33,091 nucleotides of DNA, from positions 1 through 33,091 of the forward strand of contig CANPZU010000028.1 of the NCBI GenBank assembly GCA_947588825.1. The letters are read 5' to 3'. Positions 1 to 8,106 of the stretch are shown in pieces. A program made the translations under genes and the position numbers. Source of the DNA: an uncultured Clostridia bacterium. Lineage in GTDB: Bacteria > Bacillota > Clostridia > Oscillospirales > CAG-272. How positions within the stretch are numbered: position 1 is the first letter of the stretch; every line of letters begins with the position of its first letter. The notes beneath the pieces are model-generated. The model was not told the DNA's origin, did not search any database, and worked only from the letters and a program-made list of their open reading frames with translations.

Positions 1-3
1 CGG

Positions 4-76
4 AACTGTTCAATTTTCAGCGACGCAACTGTTCAACTCGTGCGGCCGAGGTGTTCAGTTTTGTGCGACGTATTCA
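4..76. repeat. Three imperfect ~22-bp direct repeats, probable end of an IS21-like element
   Basis: The pentamer TGTTC recurs at 7, 30 and 52, each followed by a related 15-17 bp block ending in GCGACG or GCGGCCG, and a weaker copy (TATTCA) follows at 71. Multiple tandem terminal repeats of this size are typical of IS21-family ends. The rest of the element would lie left of the window. The next recognisable sequence, a broken IS3 transposase, begins at about 114, so the element appears to have inserted into it. The family call is inferred from repeat architecture only. Confidence 0.35.
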
Positions 77-113
77 TTTTGTGAGCATGTCTATATTTTT
101 TGCTCTTTTCTGA

Positions 114-324
114 TTTTGCGAAAAATATTATACCTTATCTTTTGATGAACTGAGAGAAGCTATCGAAAGATATATAAAATATTACAACGAAAAACGAATT
201 AAAGAGAAACTTGGGTGGATGAGTCCGGTTGAGTATCGGCTCAACTCCTTGGCTGCATAAAAATAGCGTAGCAGTCAGCAAAACTACTACGCTATGAAAA
301 GTCTAACTTTTTGGGGTCACATCA
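114..324 (+). mobile_element. Remnant of an IS3-family element (3' end plus right inverted repeat)
   Basis: An open frame from 114 to the stop at 258-260 encodes the last ~48 residues of an IS3-family OrfB transposase, with the signature IKYYNEKRIKEK followed by MSPVEYR. After the stop come a hairpin (264-294) and the sequence GTCTAACTTTTTGGGGTCAC (301-320), the usual right terminal repeat of IS150-like IS3 elements. The 5' part of the transposase is missing, cut at about 114 where the IS21-like end abuts. The right end lies inside an XRE-type gene on the other strand and supplies its stop codon. The element is dead. Confidence 0.8.
264..294 (+). terminator. Hairpin behind the IS3 transposase remnant
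   Basis: TAGCGTAG (264-271) pairs with CTACGCTA (287-294) around a 15-nt loop, directly after the transposase stop codon. It has no T-tract, so it is either a weak terminator or an element-end structure that blocks read-through from outside. Confidence 0.4.
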
Positions 325-522
325 AAATTCAGGGAGACTGATTTCAAAACCATCACAAAGTGCCTTTATAGTTGCAATCCCAGTATTTTTCGTTGTGCCG
401 TATATTATATTTTTTAATGTTGACGGCGGCATACCGGATATAGTTGCAAGAGCGTTTACAGTTATCATTCTCGCTCTGCACAATTCAAGTATTCGATCTT
501 TAACCGCTTCCTGCGCTTTCAT
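322..522 (-). pseudogene. XRE/Cro-type HTH regulator, C-terminus cut off by IS3
   Basis: This encodes a small Cro/CI-type DNA-binding protein, starting MKAQEAVKDRILELC and containing the helix-turn-helix stretch VNALATISGMPPSTLKNII, followed by TIKALCDGFEISLPEF. Members of this common Firmicute family continue for about 10-20 residues after the equivalent of LPEF. Here the stop codon is the TCA of the IS3 right inverted repeat (322-324), so the natural tail is lost. ATG at 522 is preferred because GGTGAAG lies just upstream; an upstream in-frame start at 564 would fall inside a probable promoter and operator. The DNA-binding part is complete, so the product could still bind DNA. Confidence 0.7.
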
Positions 523-546
523 ATCTTCACCGCCCGTAAAAAGACT

Positions 547-568
547 GTAATTAGTATACAACAATTAC
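547..568. promoter_or_regulatory. Possible operator over the -10 of the XRE gene
   Basis: The inverted repeat GTAATT...AATTAC (547-552 and 563-568) brackets a minus-strand TATACT (-10-like, 553-558), about 30 bp upstream of the regulator start at 522. This is where an autorepressor of the XRE family would bind. No good -35 is visible, so the call rests on position and symmetry only. Confidence 0.3.
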
Positions 569-654
569 CAAAAATTTTTCGCCCTTTTACGGTCTATTTT
601 GACAAAATATCAAAAAACAATCAAATTCGCCTATGGTCAAGATAGAGTGCAATA

Positions 655-1058
655 TTGTGCCGACATAATCCTAAACAGATAGAGTCGATTATGGGAAAAT
701 GCTTTAGACTATACAAAACCTATATTAGAGGAGTTGCAGTTGCAGATGCTATTATGAATGGTGGACAGAAAGATGATTTTATTGACTCCATGAAAAAATA
801 CGGTCAAGTTTTCGAGACTCTTCGCTCATTGCCCCGATTCTGTTTTCATTGTTGCAATCGATAGGCTTAGAGATATTAGAGATATATGACTATTACTCAC
901 CGAACAGGCCACCTGAAATATCGGTTTATTGTGCCGGAAATTACAAATTTTTACGCCCGAAGTATAAACAGGACTATGATGATTTTTTTAAAGAACTCAA
1001 TGCTTTTATTGATGAATATCGATATTTCATTAAGACTAAGCACGCACCCTTGATCTGA
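655..1058 (+). pseudogene. Frameshifted unknown gene
   Basis: Two overlapping frames look like one broken gene. The first (655-864) reads IESIMGKCFRLYKTYIRG and DDFIDSMKKYGQVFETL, then turns into cysteine/histidine-rich nonsense. The second, a -1 step away, is open from 789 onward and reads APILFSLLQSIGLEILEIYD to the stop at 1056-1058. The shift lies at about 800-830. No canonical slippery heptamer sits in frame there, so decay is more likely than programmed frameshifting. I do not recognise the family. The start is uncertain (TTG 655 or ATG 691), and the 3' end runs into the relic of the opposing SGNH gene. Confidence 0.35.
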
Positions 1059-1625
1059 CGCGAGTTCTCTTATAACTTTGTTATATTCTTCCACATTCTT
1101 TCCATTTGCACTTTTAGGAAAAGAAAATTACGGATGATTTTTTATAAATGTCCTTCCTATGGTAAAGCACCATATTTCGGCCAATGGATAATTATTTTTT
1201 ATTGACCTTATCATTTTAAGATAGGCCGGATAAAAATACTCCTTTTCATTACCCGATTTGTTTTTCGAATAAATAGGAACACCGTACCCATAATCATTTG
1301 TGCCGAGATAAATCATTATCACGTCGGGATACCTATCCTCTGCATGAAGATTGCATGTACGTTCACGGCTGCATCCAGACGGGAACTCCGATGATGAAGA
1401 TAGAAGCTTTGTGACCCTGCTGCCGGACCATGAATTATTTACCAATATTTTTCCACAGAAGAAGTTAATTACCTGTCCCCACCAAGTTGCTTTATCGGTA
1501 ATGACACCTGTTTGCAGAAAATTATCTAATGAATAGTAAACATTATATCCATCCGGTATACATCCCTCAAGGGTACTGATAGAATCACCCATAATAGAAA
1601 AAAACTTATTTTTATATCTATTCAT
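1036..1625 (-). pseudogene. SGNH/GDSL-type hydrolase, broken
   Basis: The N-terminal half of an SGNH hydrolase is clear: block I GDS near the start (FFSIMGDSIS), a glycine-containing block II region (NNSWSGSR) and block III GTND (IYLGTNDYG). Translation stops at TAA 1128-1130 after KNHP, but the same frame continues with recognisable family sequence (FPKSANGKNVEEYNKVI) to about 1036, where it meets the opposing broken gene. A nonsense mutation and a 3' truncation are therefore both present, and the C-terminal catalytic Asp-His block is missing. ATG 1625 is preferred over 1643: it follows the stop of the ADP-ribosylglycohydrolase gene by 1 bp and is preceded by GGTGA. It was probably the last gene of the leftward operon. 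Confidence 0.65.
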
Positions 1626-1626
1626 A

Positions 1627-3183
1627 TTATTCACCACGTTCACAGCCGTAATTGCACTCTATGTATTTCGATGTCCATTTTACATCTTTATATGTACCGT
1701 ATTCGCTCATTTGACATCCAAGGGTCAAGTCTTGAGACAATTCATAAATCACGTCGTATACCTCTATCGAATTTATACATTGTGTTGAAATTCGCATATC
1801 TTCAAGTCCAAGAACAGCTCCAAGAATGTTCCCTGCAACAGCGCCGGTGGAATCACTGTCCCCATCATGGTTGACAGCGCATATCATGGCTTCTTTGAAG
1901 TCATTTTCATGTTTTAGCACAGAATAAATCGCAATTGCCACTGTTTCTTCGGCAACCCATCCTTCTCCAAGCTGCTTTATGGCATCATAGTCTGATTGGT
2001 CACTCGTTGAAAAACTGACGGCGCGATTAATTATGCGCTCAAAATCTTTAAAAAACGGCTCTTCATTATATAAATTTTTGCAAATATCCATAGCTTCTGA
2101 AATCAAAACATCCAATTTTTTATTGTTTTCGCTCAACTTGTTTAATATAATTTTATGTATCAAGCAGCCCAAAAAAGCTGCCGGGATATATCCCAACGGA
2201 TGTCCATGAGTTAAAGCGGCAATTTTCGCCGATTCTTTGGCCGTTGCAACCTCGTCACTTAAATGCCCGGCTGCTGCAAAGCACCCAACCGGCGCTATTC
2301 GCATTACACCTCCACAGCCCTTGCTGTTATTTGCCGGATGTTCTATACTTCCTCCGCCGGACGCAATTGCGGAAAGACAAGTGTTTCCTGGCGCACGATT
2401 CCTATGCAGCAACTCAATATTATGTATCCAGCAGCTATGGAATTCACCACATTTATAATAGTAATCTGACTCAATCTGAGTTTTGTACCACTCCTTATAT
2501 GCTTTAAAAAAATACGCGCTTAACGGTTCGCTTATCCCGCACATTTTTGCCCTTGTCTGTGCGAAAAGTATTCCATTGGCCGTAAAGAGCGTCATTTGTG
2601 TGTCGTCTGATATTTGGGCAACACCGTTGCTCAGTCGTAAATCAACAATACCTTTTTCCCCATATTCGTTCAAGATATGCTTTCTTTCCATAAACTCTAC
2701 AGTATATCCCAGCGCGTCACCATAAGCACCGCCAATAAAACAGCCGCATATCGAATCCAATAAAATATTATTTTTCATTTTGGCATTTTTTATGGATGAG
2801 AAGATCGTATCGGTCAATACGAGCTTTTCAGTAACACTTGCGTCGGCTTTCTCTCTTTCGTCTTCATGTATTTCTTCAAAATAAAAATTGTATTCAACTG
2901 CAAGGCTTATGCGATCACCTTTACTTAACGGTACAAGCTTTTCTTTAATTTTATTTCCATTTACCCACGTTCCATTTCGAGAACCGCAATCTTTTATGAA
3001 CCAATGACCATTGTTACAAATAAGCGCCGCGTGCTTTCTGCTTATGACGCTGCTATTAATTACAATGTCGCATTTCGATTCTCTTCCGATGTACACAAGA
3101 TCCTTATTGATAACGATTTTTGAGTTGGCATTGTAATCATACAATGTCACCAAACTGTATGCTTTCTTCTCTTGGCGTAACAT
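1627..3183 (-). CDS. FHA domain fused to ADP-ribosylglycohydrolase (DraG/ARH-like)
   Basis: This 518-aa protein joins a phosphothreonine-reading module to an enzyme that removes ADP-ribose. Residues about 25-100 are a canonical FHA domain: YIGRESKCDI, then SRKHAAL, then CGSRNGTWVNGNKI. Residues about 139-505 are an ADP-ribosylglycohydrolase: GGAYGDALGYTVEF, ISDDTQMTLFTANG (first metal-binding Asp pair), GGVMRIAPVG, and DGDSDSTGAVAGNILG (second metal-binding cluster). All of these look intact, so it should be an active di-metal hydrolase. No signal peptide or membrane segment is present, implying a cytoplasmic protein. The start ATG follows AAGGTGG. The FHA domain would recruit it to targets phosphorylated by the kinases of this locus. 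The substrate is unknown, and no ADP-ribosyltransferase is recognisable in the window. Confidence 0.85.
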   Translation of the reverse strand: MLRQEKKAYSLVTLYDYNANSKIVINKDLVYIGRESKCDIVINSSVISRKHAALICNNGHWFIKDCGSRNGTWVNGNKIKEKLVPLSKGDRISLAVEYNFYFEEIHEDEREKADASVTEKLVLTDTIFSSIKNAKMKNNILLDSICGCFIGGAYGDALGYTVEFMERKHILNEYGEKGIVDLRLSNGVAQISDDTQMTLFTANGILFAQTRAKMCGISEPLSAYFFKAYKEWYKTQIESDYYYKCGEFHSCWIHNIELLHRNRAPGNTCLSAIASGGGSIEHPANNSKGCGGVMRIAPVGCFAAAGHLSDEVATAKESAKIAALTHGHPLGYIPAAFLGCLIHKIILNKLSENNKKLDVLISEAMDICKNLYNEEPFFKDFERIINRAVSFSTSDQSDYDAIKQLGEGWVAEETVAIAIYSVLKHENDFKEAMICAVNHDGDSDSTGAVAGNILGAVLGLEDMRISTQCINSIEVYDVIYELSQDLTLGCQMSEYGTYKDVKWTSKYIECNYGCERGE

Positions 3184-3428
3184 GCCAATGTCACCACCTT
3201 TTCATGTGGAATGTTTTAAACTTTTATATGAGTCTCAAATTAAAATTGCATTACTTACACGTTTTATATTACCAACCTTGTTGAATGTTTTACGTTTTTA
3301 CGAATTCGCCTATAGACAGTATCCTAAATGCGTATATCACATTGCTGCCTTTGGGAATTGCGACGCAATCGCGATATCCGATACACTTATAATCAAGCCC
3401 ATCTGTTTCGACTGCAAACCCATCTGTT

Positions 3429-3623
3429 TTAAGGCAATACCTTTTTCAAAATCAATCCGTGCTTTTTCAGATTTTTAAAAACCAGTGCAAAAAATTTCTC
3501 GTGGATACCGTCCTGGATAAGCATGCTGCGAAATTTATCAATAGCGTTACCCGTCAGGGGACTTGGTTGCTGGATTCGACCTCGCAAAAAATCCGAAAAT
3601 GCTCGATTCTGTACGGTATTACT
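3429..3623 (-). pseudogene. Relic of an IS5-type transposase (N-terminal part)
   Basis: The 445-bp gap 3184-3628 contains a minus-strand frame reading NRAFSDFLRGRIQQPSPL, then IDKFRSMLIQDGIHEKFF and LKKHGLILKK. This matches the N-terminal region of IS5-family transposases (RAFxDF, FRxxLIxxG, GLxLKKGTI). It then frameshifts and stops at 3429, with no DDE region and no start. A neighbouring minus frame (about 3290-3435) is open but unrecognised and contains a 21-bp-period duplication of CCCATCTGTTT. No functional gene is visible in the gap. Confidence 0.5.
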
Positions 3624-3628
3624 TTAAA

Positions 3629-5545
3629 TTAATATACTTTATATGATGGACCAACCCGTTCACCCTGCTTATTGATGTAAAATTCCATGCCATTATAATT
3701 TGCTAAAGCAAGTCCATTTGTAAACGATGTAATGCTTTCATATCCGGGTTTTAAAATTGCTTCTCCATTTTTATCAATAAAGTATGGATTCTTATTATAA
3801 TCTTCGGTTACACATGCCATATCTTCCTCAAATGAATCTGCCCATTCATACATAAACGGAATAACTGTTTCACCTGATTCATTTATAAATCCGAATTTAT
3901 CATGTTGCTGAACAGCAGCCAAACCTTCTGTAAAAGAGTCAGCATGTGTATATTCAAACGGGATCACTATTTTTCCTTTAGTATCTATATAACCATATTT
4001 CCCATTTTTGCATACAGGCGCCCATTCACCTACGTTGAAAGTAAATGACTTATCATAATCAAACTGAATAATTGTTTTTCCAGTTTTATCAATACCGCCC
4101 CATTTACCATCTTTCTTTACTGACGTGATACCTCTATATGGGATAACAGCATCCTCGTATTGATTTTCAACTATCACTTTACCTTTTTCATCAATTAATC
4201 CCCATTTACCATCTAATTTAAACGGAGCACAACCATCTCCAAAGCTACACATATCCTCGTACTGATAATCAATTACAACTTTGCCTTTTGTGTTTATTAC
4301 TCCCCATTTATCACCATTTTTTGCAATAGCAAGGCCATTGTTGAAACCGCCTATTGCATCATACTCGAAACTTATAATTTCATTTTCTTTTTTATCTATA
4401 CATCCCCATTTACCATTTTTTTGCGCAACTATCAAACCTTCAGCAGGCTTTCTTAAATAATCATATTTTAAATCAATAACCACATTACCATCATAATCCA
4501 TAAAGCCATAGTACATTGGTGAATTATCAGTATACATTATTCCTTCAAAAACAGGACCTTCTATTACTTTTTTCACAAGGTTAGATGTAGGTGCTGACGT
4601 AATGTTGTCAGCAACAATATAGATTTCCTTGAAATCGCTTCCCTGAACAGGATATAAGCTGCCCAATTCTGTTCCACCATACCAGCAGTTGCTGATATCA
4701 GATAAATTACTACAATCAGAAACAGCCAATACACTACTATCACTTTCTTGAGCGATTTCCATAACTGTTTTTATTTTATTTGCCTCTGTTTCATTTACAG
4801 TCACCTTGATAAATTCTACAGTTGGTTCTTCGGCTATGTACATATCAACATTTGCCAACATTGAAATATTATCTTTGATCATATCATAGCTTAACAATTC
4901 TTCACTAAATCCATATCCTGATGTCTGGCCAACTTCAACAGAAATTATGCCTGCTTTATCGATCTCATATACCTTTTTTTCTTCCTGCGTATAATCATCT
5001 ATAGCCATACCGAAAGTGCCATCAACAGCAAATATATTTTGTTCAACTCCATATTTAGAGTATAAAGATTTATCGCTCTTCATGGTTATTCTATTTTCTG
5101 ACTGTGTAATATCAACCGCAGGATCAAACTCTTTTATACGCTCTACAATTGTATTACTAGCATTTTTGAACTGCTCTTTACTGCATCCTTCACCCGGTTC
5201 TATATAAATAACAGCCTGATCATCAGATACATTTTTTTTGAGCATATATAAATTAGTCGTATTTTTACCTGCCAAGACATCCTTATTGTCATCTACCAAG
5301 TCATTCTTATTGCCATAAAGATTAATGGTTAATAGTACTGCAACAGTTAGAAGAACTACTACCCCTCCTATTATAGCAACTAATCTTTTAGTAAACTTCC
5401 TTTTCTTTTCTTCTGTCGAAAATTCGTAAATTTTGCTTTCTGATGATGAATTTTGTTTCTTTATTTTCACACCACAAAATGGACAAGTTTTTTGATTATC
5501 CCCTATCGTTTTGCCGCAACCCTCACATATAATTTGTTTTACCAT
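3629..5545 (-). CDS. Zinc-ribbon membrane protein with SecD-P1-like segment and WG repeats
   Basis: This protein of about 638 aa has four parts. An N-terminal zinc ribbon (CEGCGKTI...CPFCGVKI) is followed by one membrane segment (about residues 55-80: LVAIIGGVVVLLTVAVLL). A region of about 200 aa comes next whose start (IEPGEGCSKEQFKNASNTIV, then ERIKEF) resembles the SecDF periplasmic P1 domain. The C-terminal ~290 aa hold WG repeats (GKWGCID, DKWGVIN, GKWGLID, GKWGGID, GKYGYID, DKFGFIN), a beta-rich repeat often found in surface and stress proteins. The ribbon should be cytoplasmic and the repeats outside. ATG 5545 is chosen because GGAGG lies 10 nt upstream; a longer in-frame start at 5605 would overlap the previous gene. 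The function is unknown, but the architecture parallels the kinase at 9452-12900. Confidence 0.75.
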   Translation of the reverse strand: MVKQIICEGCGKTIGDNQKTCPFCGVKIKKQNSSSESKIYEFSTEEKKRKFTKRLVAIIGGVVVLLTVAVLLTINLYGNKNDLVDDNKDVLAGKNTTNLYMLKKNVSDDQAVIYIEPGEGCSKEQFKNASNTIVERIKEFDPAVDITQSENRITMKSDKSLYSKYGVEQNIFAVDGTFGMAIDDYTQEEKKVYEIDKAGIISVEVGQTSGYGFSEELLSYDMIKDNISMLANVDMYIAEEPTVEFIKVTVNETEANKIKTVMEIAQESDSSVLAVSDCSNLSDISNCWYGGTELGSLYPVQGSDFKEIYIVADNITSAPTSNLVKKVIEGPVFEGIMYTDNSPMYYGFMDYDGNVVIDLKYDYLRKPAEGLIVAQKNGKWGCIDKKENEIISFEYDAIGGFNNGLAIAKNGDKWGVINTKGKVVIDYQYEDMCSFGDGCAPFKLDGKWGLIDEKGKVIVENQYEDAVIPYRGITSVKKDGKWGGIDKTGKTIIQFDYDKSFTFNVGEWAPVCKNGKYGYIDTKGKIVIPFEYTHADSFTEGLAAVQQHDKFGFINESGETVIPFMYEWADSFEEDMACVTEDYNKNPYFIDKNGEAILKPGYESITSFTNGLALANYNGMEFYINKQGERVGPSYKVY

Positions 5546-5565
5546 ACCATCGTTTCCTCCCGTAT

Positions 5566-6483
5566 TTATTGTGTTATCTCCACAGTTCTCTCGTTTCCAT
5601 CCCAACTTACATCTGCTTCCATTGCCTCTGCAACAGCTCTTAATGGTAAATAAGTTCTTCCGCCAACTATGATTGCAGGGACATCTAATTTAATTTTTTC
5701 TGATAAATTCTTCAATGCAATGTCGTTACCTATTTCAAAATGTAAAATTGATGAACCATCTGAATTTGTCAAAACAACAAGTTGATTCTCCCCATCCCAT
5801 GCAACGCTATATCCCATTTTTTCTGCTACGGCTCTAATCGGCACCAGTGTCCTTCCCTCTATCAACATAGGCGCACTATCTGGATAAATTCTCTCACCAT
5901 TAATCTTTATTTTAATTTCACCATTTGAATATGACATACTATTAAGCATATTTACCACGTCATCAAAATGATTAGATACGCTATTACGTTGATATGAAAT
6001 AAGATATAATTTGCCATTCTTTGCTGTTACAAATATTGTCTCATAAAACTGAGCATCATAGTACCCAATCGCACTTGCTGTGTATGCCTTTTCATAACGA
6101 AAATATTGGGTATTATTATAATATTCATAACGTGATTGCGCAGAATCTGCTTTCACGCTAACAAAAGCGTCATTTTGGGTCGACAAGCTCTGAGCCAATT
6201 CCGAATCAGAATACAGATCTTCACAGAATTTTTTTATTTCAGCTTCATCACCAAGCTCTAATGACCATGCCCAATCAGAGTCAATAGCTTCTATGTATAT
6301 TGACTCTTGTTTTGTTGTATTATGGTAGAATGAAATTCCAAATTCGTCATTTTCGTTTATCCAATCGTTAGATAAAGTAAAACTTATCCCCAAGTCCTTT
6401 CTGTCTATTGAATGCGCACTACAAGGAGCGGTGCAACAAAAAACAATATTTAGTGTTAAGATTAAAGTAATAAAATTTTTCAT
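5566..6483 (-). CDS. Secreted protein with copper-amine-oxidase-like stalk domain
   Basis: This is a 305-aa protein. A signal peptide (MKNFITLILTLNIVFCCTA, then CSAH) is followed by a domain of about 160 aa of unknown role (YRKDLG-like start DRKDLGISFTLSNDW). The C-terminal ~110 aa are typical clostridial stalk repeats: RTLVPIRAVAEKMGYSVAWD and RTYLPLRAVAEAMEADVSWD. These are the Cu_amine_oxidN1-type repeats common on surface proteins; they do not imply an oxidase. The cysteines at the end of the signal sequence could allow lipidation, but no clear lipobox is present. The gene ends 20 bp before the WG-repeat protein. Confidence 0.75.
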   Translation of the reverse strand: MKNFITLILTLNIVFCCTAPCSAHSIDRKDLGISFTLSNDWINENDEFGISFYHNTTKQESIYIEAIDSDWAWSLELGDEAEIKKFCEDLYSDSELAQSLSTQNDAFVSVKADSAQSRYEYYNNTQYFRYEKAYTASAIGYYDAQFYETIFVTAKNGKLYLISYQRNSVSNHFDDVVNMLNSMSYSNGEIKIKINGERIYPDSAPMLIEGRTLVPIRAVAEKMGYSVAWDGENQLVVLTNSDGSSILHFEIGNDIALKNLSEKIKLDVPAIIVGGRTYLPLRAVAEAMEADVSWDGNERTVEITQ

Positions 6484-6619
6484 AATAGATTTACCCTCAT
6501 TTCCTGCACTTTGGTTTTATCAAGTACAATTTCAATGTTACGTTTTTGTTTCTTTTTCTCGGCCTGCACCAACAGCTTTTTAAATATGGCAACGACAAAT
6601 TCTGTCTGCGGCAAGAGTG

Positions 6620-7219
6620 TCAAATAGCAATCCTCTGTTCCTTTGGGTTTGGTCCATATTGATTTGTTCCGCTTTGACTATCTGTCGCCATAAATATAAT
6701 TAATATAATTGGTCCGACATATGGAATTAAACTCATTAGCATATACCATCCGCTTTTCCCAGTGTCATGTAACCTACGAACTCCCATTGCTAAGACCGGC
6801 ACTATCACAGCGAAGGAATAAATCAACAGAATAATTCCAACAACTGCAACTACTACAAACGAAACTCCCGATGGTTCGCCATTGCTGACAATATCGCAAA
6901 TCAACGGAATGAACAAAACCGTATAAGCAATCATTATAATAATACAATTTGCCAGTACAGCAAGCCAATATTCACTTCTCCTGCTTCTTCCGCTAAACTG
7001 TGCATATTTTTTAAACATCTCTACGTATGCAGTAACCAAGTTATAATTTTTTACATCATCTTGAGAACCATGACTCTGATATCCATAATTGTTACATTGA
7101 GGATCACCCGTATTTGTAGAATTTGAACAATTGTATACAGGTTTTGTTGTTCTATGTCCGCAATATGGGCAAAAATTTTGATTATCTTCTATTTGCTTTC
7201 CACAATTTCCACAAAACAT
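6620..7219 (-). CDS. Zinc-ribbon plus DUF805 membrane protein
   Basis: The protein has 199 aa. The N-terminus is a zinc ribbon (CGNCGKQIEDNQNFCPYCG). After a linker of about 45 aa comes a DUF805 domain with the family signatures FSGRSRRSEYW before the first membrane helix and VRRLHDTGKSGWY before the last ones. About four hydrophobic segments are visible. DUF805 proteins are small inner-membrane proteins of unknown biochemical role. ATG follows AAGGAGG. The 136 bp after its stop (6484-6619) contain no complete gene; one minus-strand frame there is open and lysine-rich (IFKKLLVQAEKKKQKRNIEI) but has no start. Confidence 0.8.
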   Translation of the reverse strand: MFCGNCGKQIEDNQNFCPYCGHRTTKPVYNCSNSTNTGDPQCNNYGYQSHGSQDDVKNYNLVTAYVEMFKKYAQFSGRSRRSEYWLAVLANCIIIMIAYTVLFIPLICDIVSNGEPSGVSFVVVAVVGIILLIYSFAVIVPVLAMGVRRLHDTGKSGWYMLMSLIPYVGPIILIIFMATDSQSGTNQYGPNPKEQRIAI

Positions 7220-7230
7220 ATACTGCCTCC

Positions 7231-8091
7231 TTAATATTTTTCAAAGCCACTAAGAATATCCTCATTAGGAGTCCCGGCAGAGGTAACAGTTATAGCAATC
7301 ATGTATGTGTTTATCTTTCTAAGATAGAATGTTTGGGTAAGGCTGATGCCGTTTTGAATAGCTGTGTAGGACAAAATATGGTATTCTTCTCCAGCAATGA
7401 TCATAGTGCCATATTCTTTAATATCACTTACTGTAAGCTGATCATTATTTTTTAATGAATTAGTCAAAAAAGTTATATACATACTTAATGTCATATTTTT
7501 CATGGGGAGTTTTTCTGTAGCCAAAACGATATTACTGCCGTCCAAAGAGGAAAACGCCTGCATTTCCCATGTTGTTTTTTCATCGGTTGGCAATTCTGCC
7601 AGCTCTGATTCGCTCGCAAGTACCCAGCCATCCGGCGCTGTATATTTAACACCAACAAACTCACTTTCGTATGAAGTATCTGTTAAAATTCCTTTTTCAT
7701 ATTCTTTTTCATTCTCTTCATCATCAAAATAAGAATTGACATCAATTTCTTCCTCAGATTCAGTGGTTATATTCTCAGTTTCGTTTTTTGGCGTATTCTG
7801 TAAAGTTTTTTCTACGACCATACCTATGAATGCCATGACAACTAAAACAGCAGCAACAATACCAGCAATTATTAGTCCAATGTTAAATTTAGTAGACCGT
7901 TTTGAATTGTTGGTTTTGTTTATAGCTTTCCCAAATGTGTCTTCTGTCGGCAATGACCAATAAACATTTTCTTCACTATTTTCATTGTTTTCATGTTGCC
8001 CAACTTCTACCTTGTTTCCGCAGTTGCTGCAGAAATCCGCGTTTTCAATTAGTTTTGCACCGCAATTACCACAAAACTTTATATCCGCCAT
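7231..8091 (-). CDS. Zinc-ribbon, single-pass membrane protein with extracytoplasmic domain
   Basis: The 286-aa product starts with a zinc ribbon (CGNCGAKLIENADFCSNCG). An acidic, asparagine-rich linker and a membrane segment (FNIGLIIAGIVAAVLVVMAF, about residues 68-90) follow. Then come a glutamate-rich stretch and a C-terminal domain of about 140 aa (YTAPDGWVLASESEL ... FYLRKINTYMIAITVTSAG). The last part has the look of PsbP-like/DUF lipoprotein domains (a predicted beta fold), but I cannot name the family. The topology is inside-ribbon, outside-domain, the same plan as its neighbours. ATG follows GAGGGATT. It probably belongs to the zinc-ribbon sensor or scaffold set of this operon. Confidence 0.7.
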   Translation of the reverse strand: MADIKFCGNCGAKLIENADFCSNCGNKVEVGQHENNENSEENVYWSLPTEDTFGKAINKTNNSKRSTKFNIGLIIAGIVAAVLVVMAFIGMVVEKTLQNTPKNETENITTESEEEIDVNSYFDDEENEKEYEKGILTDTSYESEFVGVKYTAPDGWVLASESELAELPTDEKTTWEMQAFSSLDGSNIVLATEKLPMKNMTLSMYITFLTNSLKNNDQLTVSDIKEYGTMIIAGEEYHILSYTAIQNGISLTQTFYLRKINTYMIAITVTSAGTPNEDILSGFEKY

Positions 8092-8106
8092 AATTAATCC
8101 CTCATT

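Noticed and set aside
793-801. Programmed frameshift in the 655-1058 gene
   Set aside because: The A-run is phased G-AAA-AAA-T, not a canonical slippery heptamer, and the gene is bordered by relics, so decay is more likely.
3182-3478. 98-residue plus-strand open frame in the gap
   Set aside because: It has no RBS, a composition unlike a protein, and lies over the minus-strand transposase relic and unrecognised minus frames.
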